Translations under genes and position numbers: made by a program
NCBI GenBank assembly: GCA_903885635.1
Contig: CAISJE010000203.1
Span: forward strand, 1 to 34,878
Length of the DNA stretch: 34,878 nucleotides
Direction of reading: 5' to 3'
DNA from: an uncultured bacterium
GTDB lineage: Bacteria; Cyanobacteriota; Vampirovibrionia; Gastranaerophilales; Gastranaerophilaceae
Notes under the pieces: generated by a model
Databases searched by the model: none
Told to the model about the DNA's origin: nothing
The model's input: only the letters and a program-made list of their open reading frames with translations
Part shown: piece by piece, positions 1 to 6,039 of the stretch
Numbering within the stretch: the first letter of the stretch is position 1
How the letters are laid out: each line of letters begins with the position of its first letter

Positions 1-78
1 AGTTAAATAGGTTTCCTCTAAAGTGTGTGTTTTTCTGTAATCTATTACCTTTTTTCTCAAGTCCAAAGAATATGCCAT
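1..78 (-). CDS. IS630-family transposase, N-terminal fragment (cut by window edge)
   Basis: The 26 visible residues begin MAYSLDLRKKVIDYRK and continue with a His-Thr-Leu-Glu-Glu helix. This resembles the start of IS630-family transposases, whose N-terminus is a helix-turn-helix that binds the element's ends. The DDE catalytic domain would lie to the left of the window. The ATG at 76-78 follows a textbook SD (GGAGGTG at about 84-90), and a consensus promoter sits upstream. Whether the full gene is intact cannot be seen. The family call is from the N-terminal pattern only. Confidence 0.72.
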   Translation of the reverse strand, partial: MAYSLDLRKKVIDYRKTHTLEETYLT

Positions 79-96
79 AATTTCACCTCCGCTATT

Positions 97-125
97 ATTA
101 TACCATATTTCATTGTTGTTGTCAA
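97..125 (-). promoter_or_regulatory. Consensus sigma70 promoter of the IS630 transposase
   Basis: On the minus strand there is a perfect TTGACA (120-125), a 17-bp spacer and a perfect TATAAT (97-102). It lies about 20 bp upstream of the transposase start codon. It is the closest match to consensus seen in the window, which fits a promoter carried by the element itself. Confidence 0.8.
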
Positions 126-281
126 CTTAAATTACTATAATTCGGCAAGTGCCGTAAAGATTAATTCGGCTTCACTCATGTGGTCCCTTAAATTTTGCGA
201 AGTTAAACCTTTTAAATCTTTATGGTCTTGTACCGACAAATCAGACCACTCTTGGTGAATGATGTTCGTTAAAATTGCGTA

Positions 282-498
282 TGAGCTTGCGGAAAAATTA
301 CATCTCCTCTTGTTTTCGAGCAAAGCGAGAATTGCAAGGGAGGGTGCTAGGATAGTAGGAATTTTTCTCGCAAGCTCCCTTGTCCGGCTCGCACTCATAC
401 CACCGGCTATCCCGCAGCTGGTATGAGTGCGAGCACTTCCAAGGTCGGACTTGAAAAATCTCAAAAAACTGTCATTTTTTGGATTTTTCCGCATCCTC
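282..498. mobile_element. 217-bp MITE-like element with TA duplication
   Basis: It interrupts the BRO-like gene between a Glu and a Tyr codon. TA dinucleotides flank it at 280-281 and 499-500, and removing the element plus one TA restores the reading frame exactly. The ends are imperfect inverted repeats of about 16 bp sharing GAGnnTGCGGAAAAAT (left 283-298, right 483-498). The middle holds a perfect 15-bp inverted repeat (388-402 with 419-433, 16-nt loop), and further weak pairings lie outside it. There is no plausible gene inside. TA targeting suggests mobilisation by an IS630/Tc1-type transposase. Its ends do not match the visible end of the neighbouring IS630 copy. Confidence 0.82.
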
Positions 499-581
499 TA
501 TTCTTTTCCCTCTTGAATTTCGTGTTCTTTCCAGTAATCAGTCAACTTATTCCGAGTTTCCTGCCCTGTCATTCGCTGCTG

Positions 582-676
582 CTTGGTTGCTCGCGATTAA
601 CGGGTCTACGGATTGTCCTGCTCGTCTTGCTTACACAAGCCGACACCGCCAATCCTTCGCCCTCAGCTCGCAATCC
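582..676. other. ~95-bp insertion in the BRO-like gene
   Basis: On the coding strand, the family-type run Asp-Lys-Trp-Ile-Gln is separated from Gln-Arg-Met-Thr-Gly-Gln by about 95 bp that contains an in-frame TGA. A 4-bp GCTG (plus strand) is present on both sides (578-581 and 677-680), as expected for a short target duplication. The insert has similar direct motifs near its two ends (GCTCGCGATT at 589-598, GCTCGCAATC at 666-675) but no clear terminal inverted repeats. Its type is unknown. Confidence 0.6.
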
Positions 677-1175
677 GCTGTATCCATTTATCGCTTCTGC
701 CGAGCTTTTGCCAGTTCTCTCTAGCTCTATCAAGCGATTGAGATGGGTCGGCGATTTCTTGCATTCTTTCGTAACCGACTTTCGCAAGCCATTGTTTAAT
801 CGGCTCCGCTTTTTTGCTCGGTACTGATTGAACTATTCTCAACATAGTTTCGACATCTGCCATGTCTGTTAACCGCATTTTTCCGTCTTCAGCTTGTAGT
901 TTCAACCGGTAACATTTTGTTACCGGTTCACTTGCACCTTCATTAATAAGTCGTCCTTTTAGTCCTTTCCAGTACTTTCTTGCCGATTGATAATCCTTCT
1001 CAATCAAAATTGCAATAACATCTACAACAGAAAAATAATAAGTTTCTTTTTCTTTGTCATAAATGTGTCTGATTTTTTTGCCTTCAAATATTTTTAAACC
1101 TTCCATGCTAACCCCCAAATTAATATGTTTATAATTATTGGTGAAAAGTAAAACGGCAAACAAAATATATATTTC

Positions 1176-1189
1176 TGTTTACTGTTTAC
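1176..1189. repeat. Heptamer tandem repeat (TGTTTAC x2)
   Basis: Two exact tandem copies of TGTTTAC lie between the BRO-like remnant and the next gene. A degenerate relative in inverted orientation occupies 1141-1161. It belongs with the similar tracts near 7557, 26361 and 28777. Confidence 0.5.
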
Positions 1190-1203
1190 TTCGTTTTAAC
1201 TAA

Positions 1204-1566
1204 TTACGAAAACGCCATCAATGCTTTTACTGAACGAGCTGTTTCTTTTATAGCTTCATCACAATCAGAATCTTGTACATTCTCAAGAACTTTTAACGCT
1301 TCAGACTTATCTTTTAACGCCAAAAGTTCATTAATTGTACCCATCGCAACGTTTGTGCTCAAATCATTAATGCCTTTACCGTTTTTGAGAATTACCACGG
1401 AAAGAGAATCTTGAGTGTTTCTGTTTACAAGTGCTCTTGCGGTAAGCCTTCTGACTTCATCATCGGTACAATTTGTCCCGACTCTTTCCAAAACCTCCAC
1501 AGCGGCACCACTTTCGTGTTGCGACAGTGCTTCTATTATATTGTTTAATTTTTTATTTTTATTCAT
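1204..1566 (-). CDS. Small all-helical, HEAT-like hypothetical protein
   Basis: The 120-aa protein appears entirely alpha-helical. Helix pairs read like degenerate HEAT/armadillo repeats (ALSQHESGAAVEVLERV; DEVRRLTARALVN; LSTNVAMGTINELLALKD; EALKVLENVQ), which suggests a protein-binding scaffold. It has no signal peptide, membrane segment or catalytic motif. The start ATG at 1566 is preceded by AGGAGGC. It lies 9 bp behind the 147-aa gene on the same strand, so the two are probably co-transcribed. The function is unknown. The repeat-family reading is from pattern only. Confidence 0.75.
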   Translation of the reverse strand: MNKNKKLNNIIEALSQHESGAAVEVLERVGTNCTDDEVRRLTARALVNRNTQDSLSVVILKNGKGINDLSTNVAMGTINELLALKDKSEALKVLENVQDSDCDEAIKETARSVKALMAFS

Positions 1567-1575
1567 TTCTGCCTC

Positions 1576-2019
1576 CTATGCTATTGCTGCTGTTAACATG
1601 TTTTCCAATTCTCCAGTGTCAATATTTTTTAAATTGGAAACACTGTAAGTCCTTCCATCTGAAAGATTTTGCATTAAATTTGCCATTTGGTGAAAAGGAA
1701 TTTCTATTTTGTTTGCGCTTCTCCAAGCTTCAGCAGTGTTCTCTCCAAGTCTACGTCCAAAAGACATGATTGAATTTAATCTTCTGCTTATAGATTGACT
1801 CATTGGCGCCAAAACAGCACTCATTGTCATCTTTCTTGTCAATATTTCTTGTGCCTTTTGACCAAACGAAATGGTTGATTTTTCAGGTTTATCAAAAACG
1901 TCAGCCGTAATCATATTGCCTTTAAAATTGACACCAAAAGGATTTGTCTGACAACTATTCTGCTCAGTCTTCGGGGATGAAGTCCTAAAAATTCGTTGTG
2001 AAATACTTTTAATTTCCAT
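1576..2019 (-). CDS. Lineage-type hypothetical protein with NFKG N-terminal motif
   Basis: The 147-aa protein has an Asn/Ser/Gln-rich N-terminus (residues 1-26) leading into FGVNFKG, then an amphipathic helical body (residues 45-147) rich in Met, Ser and Arg. I recognise no enzyme motif, signal peptide or membrane segment. The N-F-x-G pattern near residue 30 recurs in several other unknowns here (8444-8770, 18428-19015, 23464-24918) and seems to be a lineage hallmark. It is first in a two-gene unit with the HEAT-like gene, with AGAGGC upstream of the start. Confidence 0.75.
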   Translation of the reverse strand: MEIKSISQRIFRTSSPKTEQNSCQTNPFGVNFKGNMITADVFDKPEKSTISFGQKAQEILTRKMTMSAVLAPMSQSISRRLNSIMSFGRRLGENTAEAWRSANKIEIPFHQMANLMQNLSDGRTYSVSNLKNIDTGELENMLTAAIA

Positions 2020-2142
2020 ATATGCCTCTTTTCTGTTCTGTATTCAGTTTTAACTCAACAGACTAAAATTATCACAAGAGATAATTCAGTAAATCATCTG
2101 TTTATAGTATTAAGGGGAACAAAAAAGTATACCAAAGTTTGA

Positions 2143-3306
2143 TTATTTATAAACTTCAACGTATTTAGGATTCACTGCAAGCCACTTAAACGACTGTGAG
2201 GACGTATCAGGAATATCCATGACAAAAGTTCCGCCATAGCGCCCCCTTGTAAATCTCAAATACCCCTCATCAGCAAGATTATTCAAAGCTTTTCTTATTG
2301 TGTTTGGGCTTAAATCCAATTCTTTTGATAATTCAATTATCGACGGTAATTTTGAACCGATTTCATAATCTTTTGCAATCAATGACTTAATATGGTTTTG
2401 GGTTTTTTCATAGTTATAAAACGCCGTTTCTTGTGCAGATGCAAAAATTGAGGTTTCTTTTTTATTTGAAAGTGAAACATCACCCGGAATTTTTATAACA
2501 GTTGTACCATATCTACCCCGTCTTGCGAGTAAAATACCATTGTTAATAAGTGATTTAAGTGCATCATGGATAGTTTTTATGCTAACTTTAAGCTCCGTAG
2601 ATAATTGTTCATGCGCAGGTAATCTGTCTCCGACTTTTAATTTTTTTGAAATATAATTTTCTAAATCCTTTTCAACTTTTTCAACCAATGTAATATTTTC
2701 AGAAAGATTTAAATTAATTTTTAATAAAGAAAAATCATTAGACTTAAGTATCCACCCATTGTCATTGGAAGATTGATACTTCCGCTCCAAAATCCCCAAC
2801 GAACATAAATTCTCTAAAGCCAATCTTGTTGTATTCGCAGAGGCTCCAATTACATTTGCCAAAATTCTTGATGAGGGTATGCTTTGCGCCACCTTAAATT
2901 TTTTTTCAATAATATAGTTTTTAATCAAATCGACACAAACATCTCGCTTGGATGTCAATTTTCTGACATTAGAATGAGATTGTTTCCAATCTTTAATCAT
3001 AGTCCCAATGCACTGTTTTGACTCAACATAACCCTTGTCTTCAATATATCTGAAAGCATTTTGAATAGTTCCGATACTAACGCCCAAATTATAGGCCAAA
3101 TCAGCTTTTTGCGGAAGCAAATCCGTTTCTTTGATTTTACCTGACTTAAAATCAGCTTCAATCCAATCCACTAACCAATTAGCAATGATAATAGCTTTTG
3201 ACTCAAAAATATTTTTCAAATCAGGAAAAGCTATCGAAATATCTTTAACACTAATTTTTCTGAGTTTTGATTTATCCAATAACAAAAATTTATCCACACC
3301 GTTCAT
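2143..3306 (-). CDS. Regulator with four tandem GntR-type winged-helix domains
   Basis: The 387-aa protein contains four successive GntR-type winged-helix DNA-binding domains, at about residues 38-105, 120-188, 205-273 and 295-366. Each shows the family pattern: a start helix, LPS/LPA-type turn, recognition helix (VSIGTIQNAFRYIED, ASANTTRLALENL, VSIKTIHDALKSL, LSPNTIRKALNNL), then a Gly-containing wing (for example RGRYGGTFV). No FadR, HutC/UTRA or aminotransferase effector domain is visible, and the protein ends about 20 residues after the fourth domain. Typical GntR proteins have one such domain plus a ligand-binding domain. It probably binds an extended or repeated operator, or bridges sites; no ligand can be predicted. 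The ATG at 3306 has an AGAGG SD, and a promoter lies 20-50 bp upstream. Confidence 0.88.
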   Translation of the reverse strand: MNGVDKFLLLDKSKLRKISVKDISIAFPDLKNIFESKAIIIANWLVDWIEADFKSGKIKETDLLPQKADLAYNLGVSIGTIQNAFRYIEDKGYVESKQCIGTMIKDWKQSHSNVRKLTSKRDVCVDLIKNYIIEKKFKVAQSIPSSRILANVIGASANTTRLALENLCSLGILERKYQSSNDNGWILKSNDFSLLKINLNLSENITLVEKVEKDLENYISKKLKVGDRLPAHEQLSTELKVSIKTIHDALKSLINNGILLARRGRYGTTVIKIPGDVSLSNKKETSIFASAQETAFYNYEKTQNHIKSLIAKDYEIGSKLPSIIELSKELDLSPNTIRKALNNLADEGYLRFTRGRYGGTFVMDIPDTSSQSFKWLAVNPKYVEVYK

Positions 3307-3329
3307 GACTTAACCTCTACATTGTTTTA

Positions 3330-3359
3330 ATTATACAGTTAATATAAAAAAACAGGCAA
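3330..3359 (-). promoter_or_regulatory. Probable promoter of the four-domain GntR regulator
   Basis: On the minus strand TTGCCT (3354-3359) and TATAAT (3330-3335) are separated by 18 bp. They lie about 24 bp upstream of the start codon at 3306. Confidence 0.55.
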
Positions 3360-3469
3360 CTTTTTTTTGTTAGATTATTCAAAAAGATTTACAAAACTTA
3401 AAGGGGAAATGATTTGCAAGTTCAACAAGCAAGTGGAACACTTAGACAACATTAATTGGGGAGTAAAGA

Positions 3470-3694
3470 TTACAAATGAGAAAATTCAAGCAAGGTTTTT
3501 ACCTCTAAATCAAGAGCCTTCGAGAGTTCAAGGATTTTACCAAGTGACATGTTTATTTCTCCATTTTCTATTTTACTGATGTAATTTCTGTGTACTCCAA
3601 CTTTTTCAGCCAAAAATTCTTGAGTATATTCTTTTTTTATACGTTCAAATTTCACATTCAGTCCGAATTTTTTTAATAAAATCTTTTTGTCCAT
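3470..3694 (-). CDS. XRE-family (Cro/CI-type) HTH transcriptional regulator
   Basis: The 74-aa protein is essentially a single XRE helix-turn-helix. It shows RIKKEYTQEFLAEKVGVHRNYISKIENGE followed by a Leu-rich dimerisation-type helix (ILELSKALDLEVKTLLEF). It probably represses a nearby promoter. It diverges from the prepilin gene, and its own -10 element lies about 6 bp from that gene's -35, so it may control both. A TATAAT (3702-3707) ends only 7 bp before the ATG and no SD is visible, which points to a leaderless transcript. Confidence 0.88.
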   Translation of the reverse strand: MDKKILLKKFGLNVKFERIKKEYTQEFLAEKVGVHRNYISKIENGEINMSLGKILELSKALDLEVKTLLEFSHL

Positions 3695-3701
3695 AGAATA
3701 A

Positions 3702-3707
3702 ATTATA
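3702..3707 (-). promoter_or_regulatory. -10 element of the XRE regulator, suggesting a leaderless mRNA
   Basis: A perfect TATAAT on the minus strand lies 7 bp upstream of the ATG at 3694. Transcription from it would begin at or next to the start codon. The -35 region is poor. Confidence 0.45.
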
Positions 3708-3712
3708 TATGC

Positions 3713-3742
3713 TTGACAAAAACAACACTATAATTATATAAT
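3713..3742 (+). promoter_or_regulatory. Promoter of the prepilin-like gene
   Basis: A perfect TTGACA (3713-3718) and perfect TATAAT (3737-3742) are separated by 18 bp. The predicted transcript start near 3749 leaves a 5' leader of about 40-50 nt before the probable start codons. Confidence 0.7.
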
Positions 3743-3797
3743 ACTGATATTGCAAATATATTTATATGCAATATCTCCTTGGAAGATGGCAGAGTAT

Positions 3798-4493
3798 ATG
3801 GAAAAAAGATTTAAAAAAACATCACACAGAAATTTTAGCGATTTAAAAGCTCTTATTGCGTTTACTCTTGCGGAAGTTTTAATCGTTCTCGGGATTATCG
3901 GTGTAATCGCTGCTATAACTATCCCTACGCTTTTGCAGAATGCCGAAGAATCACAAGCCAAGGCAAGTGTGAAAGTGGCTTATTCAATTTTGACCCAAGC
4001 CATGACACAAATAATCTCTCAAAACAGCGGTTCAATCGTAGGGATTTGTGAGGATTGGGATGGGGCTTGCTTTAAAAATATGTTCAAAGATGTACTCAAA
4101 TACGTCAAAGAATGTGATACGCTTCCCATAACTAATAAATGTTGGATAGCCAATAATTTTTCTGACGGGACATATTATGGAGTAGATGGCACTTCACCTG
4201 GCGGAATGGGAGGAGCAGTCCTGCAAAATGGAATGCTAATGCTTTTCAGATACCATAAGAAGGATTGTTCCCTAGCCGCTAACTGGGCATGTGGGTGGAT
4301 TGGAGTGGATATAAACGGATTTAAAAAGCCAAATAGATGGGGCAAAGATGTTTTCATGTTCTCGGTAGGAAAAGAAATTATTAAACCAGCCGGAGTTGAC
4401 GGAGACACTGGAAACTTTAGGACATGCAATTCAACAGATACAGGAGATTATTCAGGTTGGGGTTGCACCGCTAAATATTTGTATGAGAATTAA
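3798..4493 (+). CDS. Type II/IV prepilin-like protein (pseudopilin)
   Basis: The protein carries a class III prepilin signal: a basic leader, then A|FTLAEVLIVLGIIGVIAAITI, with the conserved Glu at +5 of the mature protein. A prepilin peptidase would cut before the Phe, leaving a long hydrophobic alpha1 helix for assembly into a pilus or type II secretion pseudopilus. The rest (about 190 residues) is a Cys- and Gly-rich soluble head of the kind seen in cyanobacterial-lineage pilin-like proteins. The start is uncertain. ATG 3798 has GGAAG 12 nt upstream, ATG 3786 has no spaced SD, and a TTG at 3750 sits on the predicted transcript start. No assembly genes are adjacent, so it must use machinery encoded elsewhere. 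It ends directly against the hepT remnant on the other strand. Confidence 0.85.
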   Translation: MEKRFKKTSHRNFSDLKALIAFTLAEVLIVLGIIGVIAAITIPTLLQNAEESQAKASVKVAYSILTQAMTQIISQNSGSIVGICEDWDGACFKNMFKDVLKYVKECDTLPITNKCWIANNFSDGTYYGVDGTSPGGMGGAVLQNGMLMLFRYHKKDCSLAANWACGWIGVDINGFKKPNRWGKDVFMFSVGKEIIKPAGVDGDTGNFRTCNSTDTGDYSGWGCTAKYLYEN

Positions 4494-4840
4494 TTATAAT
4501 TCGTCAATTATTTTTTTAATTTGATATTCAAGTCTTGGTAAATCATCTTTTACAACAAGCCAAACTCTATATGTATCAACTTCGTAATAACCATGTACTA
4601 ACCTCTGTTCCTCATTGAAATTATTGCCGAAAAAGGAATTTCAGGGTATTTTTGTCTGATTTCTTGCGATATTTTTCCTGCTGATTCTCCAATAATTGCT
4701 ATATTTAACAGAACGGCATGTATACACATATTTGATTGCATAAATTTATCATAAGTTATATTTTTAGTATAAGAATTAATTGCACTAATTGCTTTTAATA
4801 TATCGTCAAGATAATCGTCGTCAAACCGAGTTTTTTTCAT
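4494..4840 (-). pseudogene. hepT: HepT-like HEPN toxin, frameshifted in the active-site motif
   Basis: This is a DUF86/HepT-type HEPN RNase. The N-terminal 80 residues (MKKTRFDDDYLDDILKAI..., IIGESAGKISQEIRQKYPEIPF) are intact up to MRNR. Two extra bases (CC on the plus strand, 4602-4603) then shift the frame and give a stop at 4598-4600. Skipping them restores LVHGYYEVDTYRVWLVVKDD... to a stop at 4494-4496, a normal ~115-aa HepT. The break falls inside the RX4HXY motif (RNRLVHGY), so the catalytic His and the Tyr modified by MntA are lost from the encoded protein. ATG 4840 overlaps the mntA stop by 4 bp. A sequencing error cannot be excluded. Confidence 0.85.
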
Positions 4841-5136
4841 AAATAAACGACCTCGTTTAAAATTCTCTTGCCTATTTTGGGCTTTAAGTCGGATTTTAGA
4901 ACAAGGTCAACTTTGATTCCTAAAAATTCACTCAACCAATTTTCAAAAATAGATAATCCCAGTAATGATAATCGAGAATTCTTTTTAAGTTCAATTAAAA
5001 CATCCAAATCACTATCTGAATTTTGTTTATTATGAACATAAGACCCAAAAATCCCGATTTGTTCAACGTCAAATTTTGAATTCAACTCGGATTTCAATTG
5101 CTTTAATTCTTGTATAATTTCATCTTTACTTTTCAT
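4837..5136 (-). CDS. mntA: MntA-like minimal nucleotidyltransferase antitoxin
   Basis: The 99-aa minimal nucleotidyltransferase carries the GSX10DXD motif: G31-S32, then D43-L-D45 after ten residues. The segment FGSYVHNKQNSDSDLDVLIE matches the MNT family. Known MntA antitoxins neutralise the HEPN toxin HepT by AMPylating the Tyr of its RX4HXY motif. The ATGA overlap with hepT indicates translational coupling. Here the antitoxin looks intact while the partner is frameshifted. The start at 5136 follows a weak purine-rich stretch. Confidence 0.88.
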   Translation of the reverse strand: MKSKDEIIQELKQLKSELNSKFDVEQIGIFGSYVHNKQNSDSDLDVLIELKKNSRLSLLGLSIFENWLSEFLGIKVDLVLKSDLKPKIGKRILNEVVYL

Positions 5137-5155
5137 ACATTGATTATAACATATT

Positions 5156-5503
5156 TTAAATATTTTTCAAATGATTAATTTTGAGTTCAGGATTTAAAAT
5201 TATTGAAATCGCGTCTATTCGAAAGTTTTTGTATTTAATTTTTGTTTCCTTCAAATAAATAAAAAGTCCTGTTTTGATGTTTGCATATTTTGTTTTGGTA
5301 ATCGCTTCAAGCGGTGAGTCACAAAAGCTTGACGAACGGGTCTTAACCTCAACGAAAACAAGCGTATCTTTATTTTTTGCAATTATATCTATTTCGCAAA
5401 ACCTCGAAAACCTTTTGTTCGTTTCGATAATCTCATATCCCTGCTTTAAAAGGTATTCTTGAGCCAATTGCTCGCCTTTTACACCGATTTCTTTACTTGT
5501 CAT
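5156..5503 (-). CDS. yraN: YraN / UPF0102 family nuclease-like protein
   Basis: The 115-aa size and motifs are those of UPF0102: GVKGEQLAQEYLLKQGYEIIE, then EIDIIAKNKDTLVFVEVKTR. The latter is the E-x-D ... E-V-K core of a PD-(D/E)XK fold related to Holliday-junction-resolvase-like nucleases. The biochemical role of the family is not settled; a link to DNA processing or competence has been suggested for relatives. It lies 43 bp downstream of queF on the same strand, with a short palindrome between them. Confidence 0.92.
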   Translation of the reverse strand: MTSKEIGVKGEQLAQEYLLKQGYEIIETNKRFSRFCEIDIIAKNKDTLVFVEVKTRSSSFCDSPLEAITKTKYANIKTGLFIYLKETKIKYKNFRIDAISIILNPELKINHLKNI

Positions 5504-5516
5504 TTAAACCCTTTAC

Positions 5517-5535
5517 AGTCAGGCAATGCCTGACT
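5517..5535. repeat. 19-bp palindrome between queF and yraN
   Basis: AGTCAGGCA and TGCCTGACT are perfect 9-bp inverted arms around a single A. There is no T-run downstream on the minus strand, so it is a poor terminator for the operon. It may be a repeat remnant or an operator. Confidence 0.6.
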
Positions 5536-5546
5536 TACTATACTTT

Positions 5547-6032
5547 TTAATCAATAGATGGCGGAATTTTTTCTTTTAATGCTTCCAAAAGTCTTGAGTT
5601 TCTAAGCCGATTGTATTTTTCTTCTCCATTTGAATAATTAGCAAAAGGTGTAATTGCAATACCGCCTCTGGGAGTAAAGATTCCTGTGATTTCAAAATAT
5701 TTTGGCTCCATTAATTTAACTAAATCCTTCATAATCATATTTATACAATCTTCATGGAAATCTCCATGGTTTCTGAAGCTGAATAAATATAATTTTAAAC
5801 TTTTAGATTCAACCATTTGAATATTTGGAATATATTTAATATAGAGTTTTGCAAAATCAGGCTGCCCTGTTTTCGGACACAGACTGCTGAATTCATAGGC
5901 ATACAATGTTACTACATAATCATTATCCGGATGAACATTTTCAAAGCACTCTAAAACAGAAGGATTGTAATCTGTCGGATAATCGGTTTTTGTATTTCCT
6001 AAAGATTTAATTGATTTTAATTTTCTATTCAC
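5547..6032 (-). CDS. queF: NADPH-dependent 7-cyano-7-deazaguanine (preQ0) reductase QueF
   Basis: It reduces the nitrile of preQ0 to the amine of preQ1 in queuosine biosynthesis, in the cytoplasm. The 161-aa length fits the unimodular (type I) class. Visible features are the catalytic Cys52 in [11 protein letters not shown] with Asp59, the [16 protein letters not shown] block starting at Glu75 that marks QueF and binds substrate or NADPH, and the HE pair at 93-94. It starts 7 bp after the stop of the upstream symporter gene, so it is probably co-transcribed. No preQ1 riboswitch was recognised. No other queuosine genes are in the window. Confidence 0.96.
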   Translation of the reverse strand: MNRKLKSIKSLGNTKTDYPTDYNPSVLECFENVHPDNDYVVTLYAYEFSSLCPKTGQPDFAKLYIKYIPNIQMVESKSLKLYLFSFRNHGDFHEDCINMIMKDLVKLMEPKYFEITGIFTPRGGIAITPFANYSNGEEKYNRLRNSRLLEALKEKIPPSID

Positions 6033-6039
6033 TTCTTAC

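Larger units (their letters stand above)
1..137 (-). mobile_element. IS630-family insertion sequence, partial (5' end only)
   Basis: One end of an insertion sequence that runs off the left edge. It holds a promoter, a strong Shine-Dalgarno and the first 26 codons of an IS630-type transposase. The BRO-like reading frame stops matching its family at about 138-140, right after a GAA-TTA pair on the coding strand. IS630 elements insert at and duplicate TA, and a TA lies at this junction (138-139 or 136-137). The exact inner boundary is inferred from loss of homology in the broken gene. The other inverted repeat is outside the window. Confidence 0.7.
138..1106 (-). pseudogene. BRO-N / antirepressor-like protein gene, broken by three insertions
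   Basis: The coding strand runs from ATG at 1106 (GGGGG-type SD just upstream; an ATG-like start at 1163 is less likely). It opens with a BRO-N domain (MEGLKIFEGKKIRHIYDKEK..., FSVVDVIAIL) as found in phage-type antirepressors and chromosomal damage-inducible homologues. The frame is open to 663 and then hits a stop. The next family segment (MTGQETRNKLTDYWKEHE) resumes at about 577 and runs to 501. The following one (YAILTNIIHQEW..., NLRDHMSEAELIFTALAEL) occupies 138-281. The gaps are a ~95-bp insertion and a 217-bp MITE-like element. The IS630 element removes the C-terminus. If the pieces are joined, codons fit across both gaps. It is very likely non-functional, although a BRO-N-only peptide could still be made. 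Confidence 0.85.

Noticed and set aside
423-827. Open frame of 134 aa on the plus strand across the BRO-like locus
   Set aside because: It runs antisense to recognisable BRO segments and through two insertions, has no SD, and its translation resembles no protein.
3367-3579. Plus-strand open frame with an internal ATG at 3409 preceded by AAGGGGA
   Set aside because: Its second half is antisense to the XRE gene and ends in a hydrophobic run typical of a shadow frame. The SD is good, so it is not fully excluded.
5517-5535. Palindrome as a terminator of queF
   Set aside because: No T-run follows on the minus strand, and yraN lies immediately downstream in the same direction.
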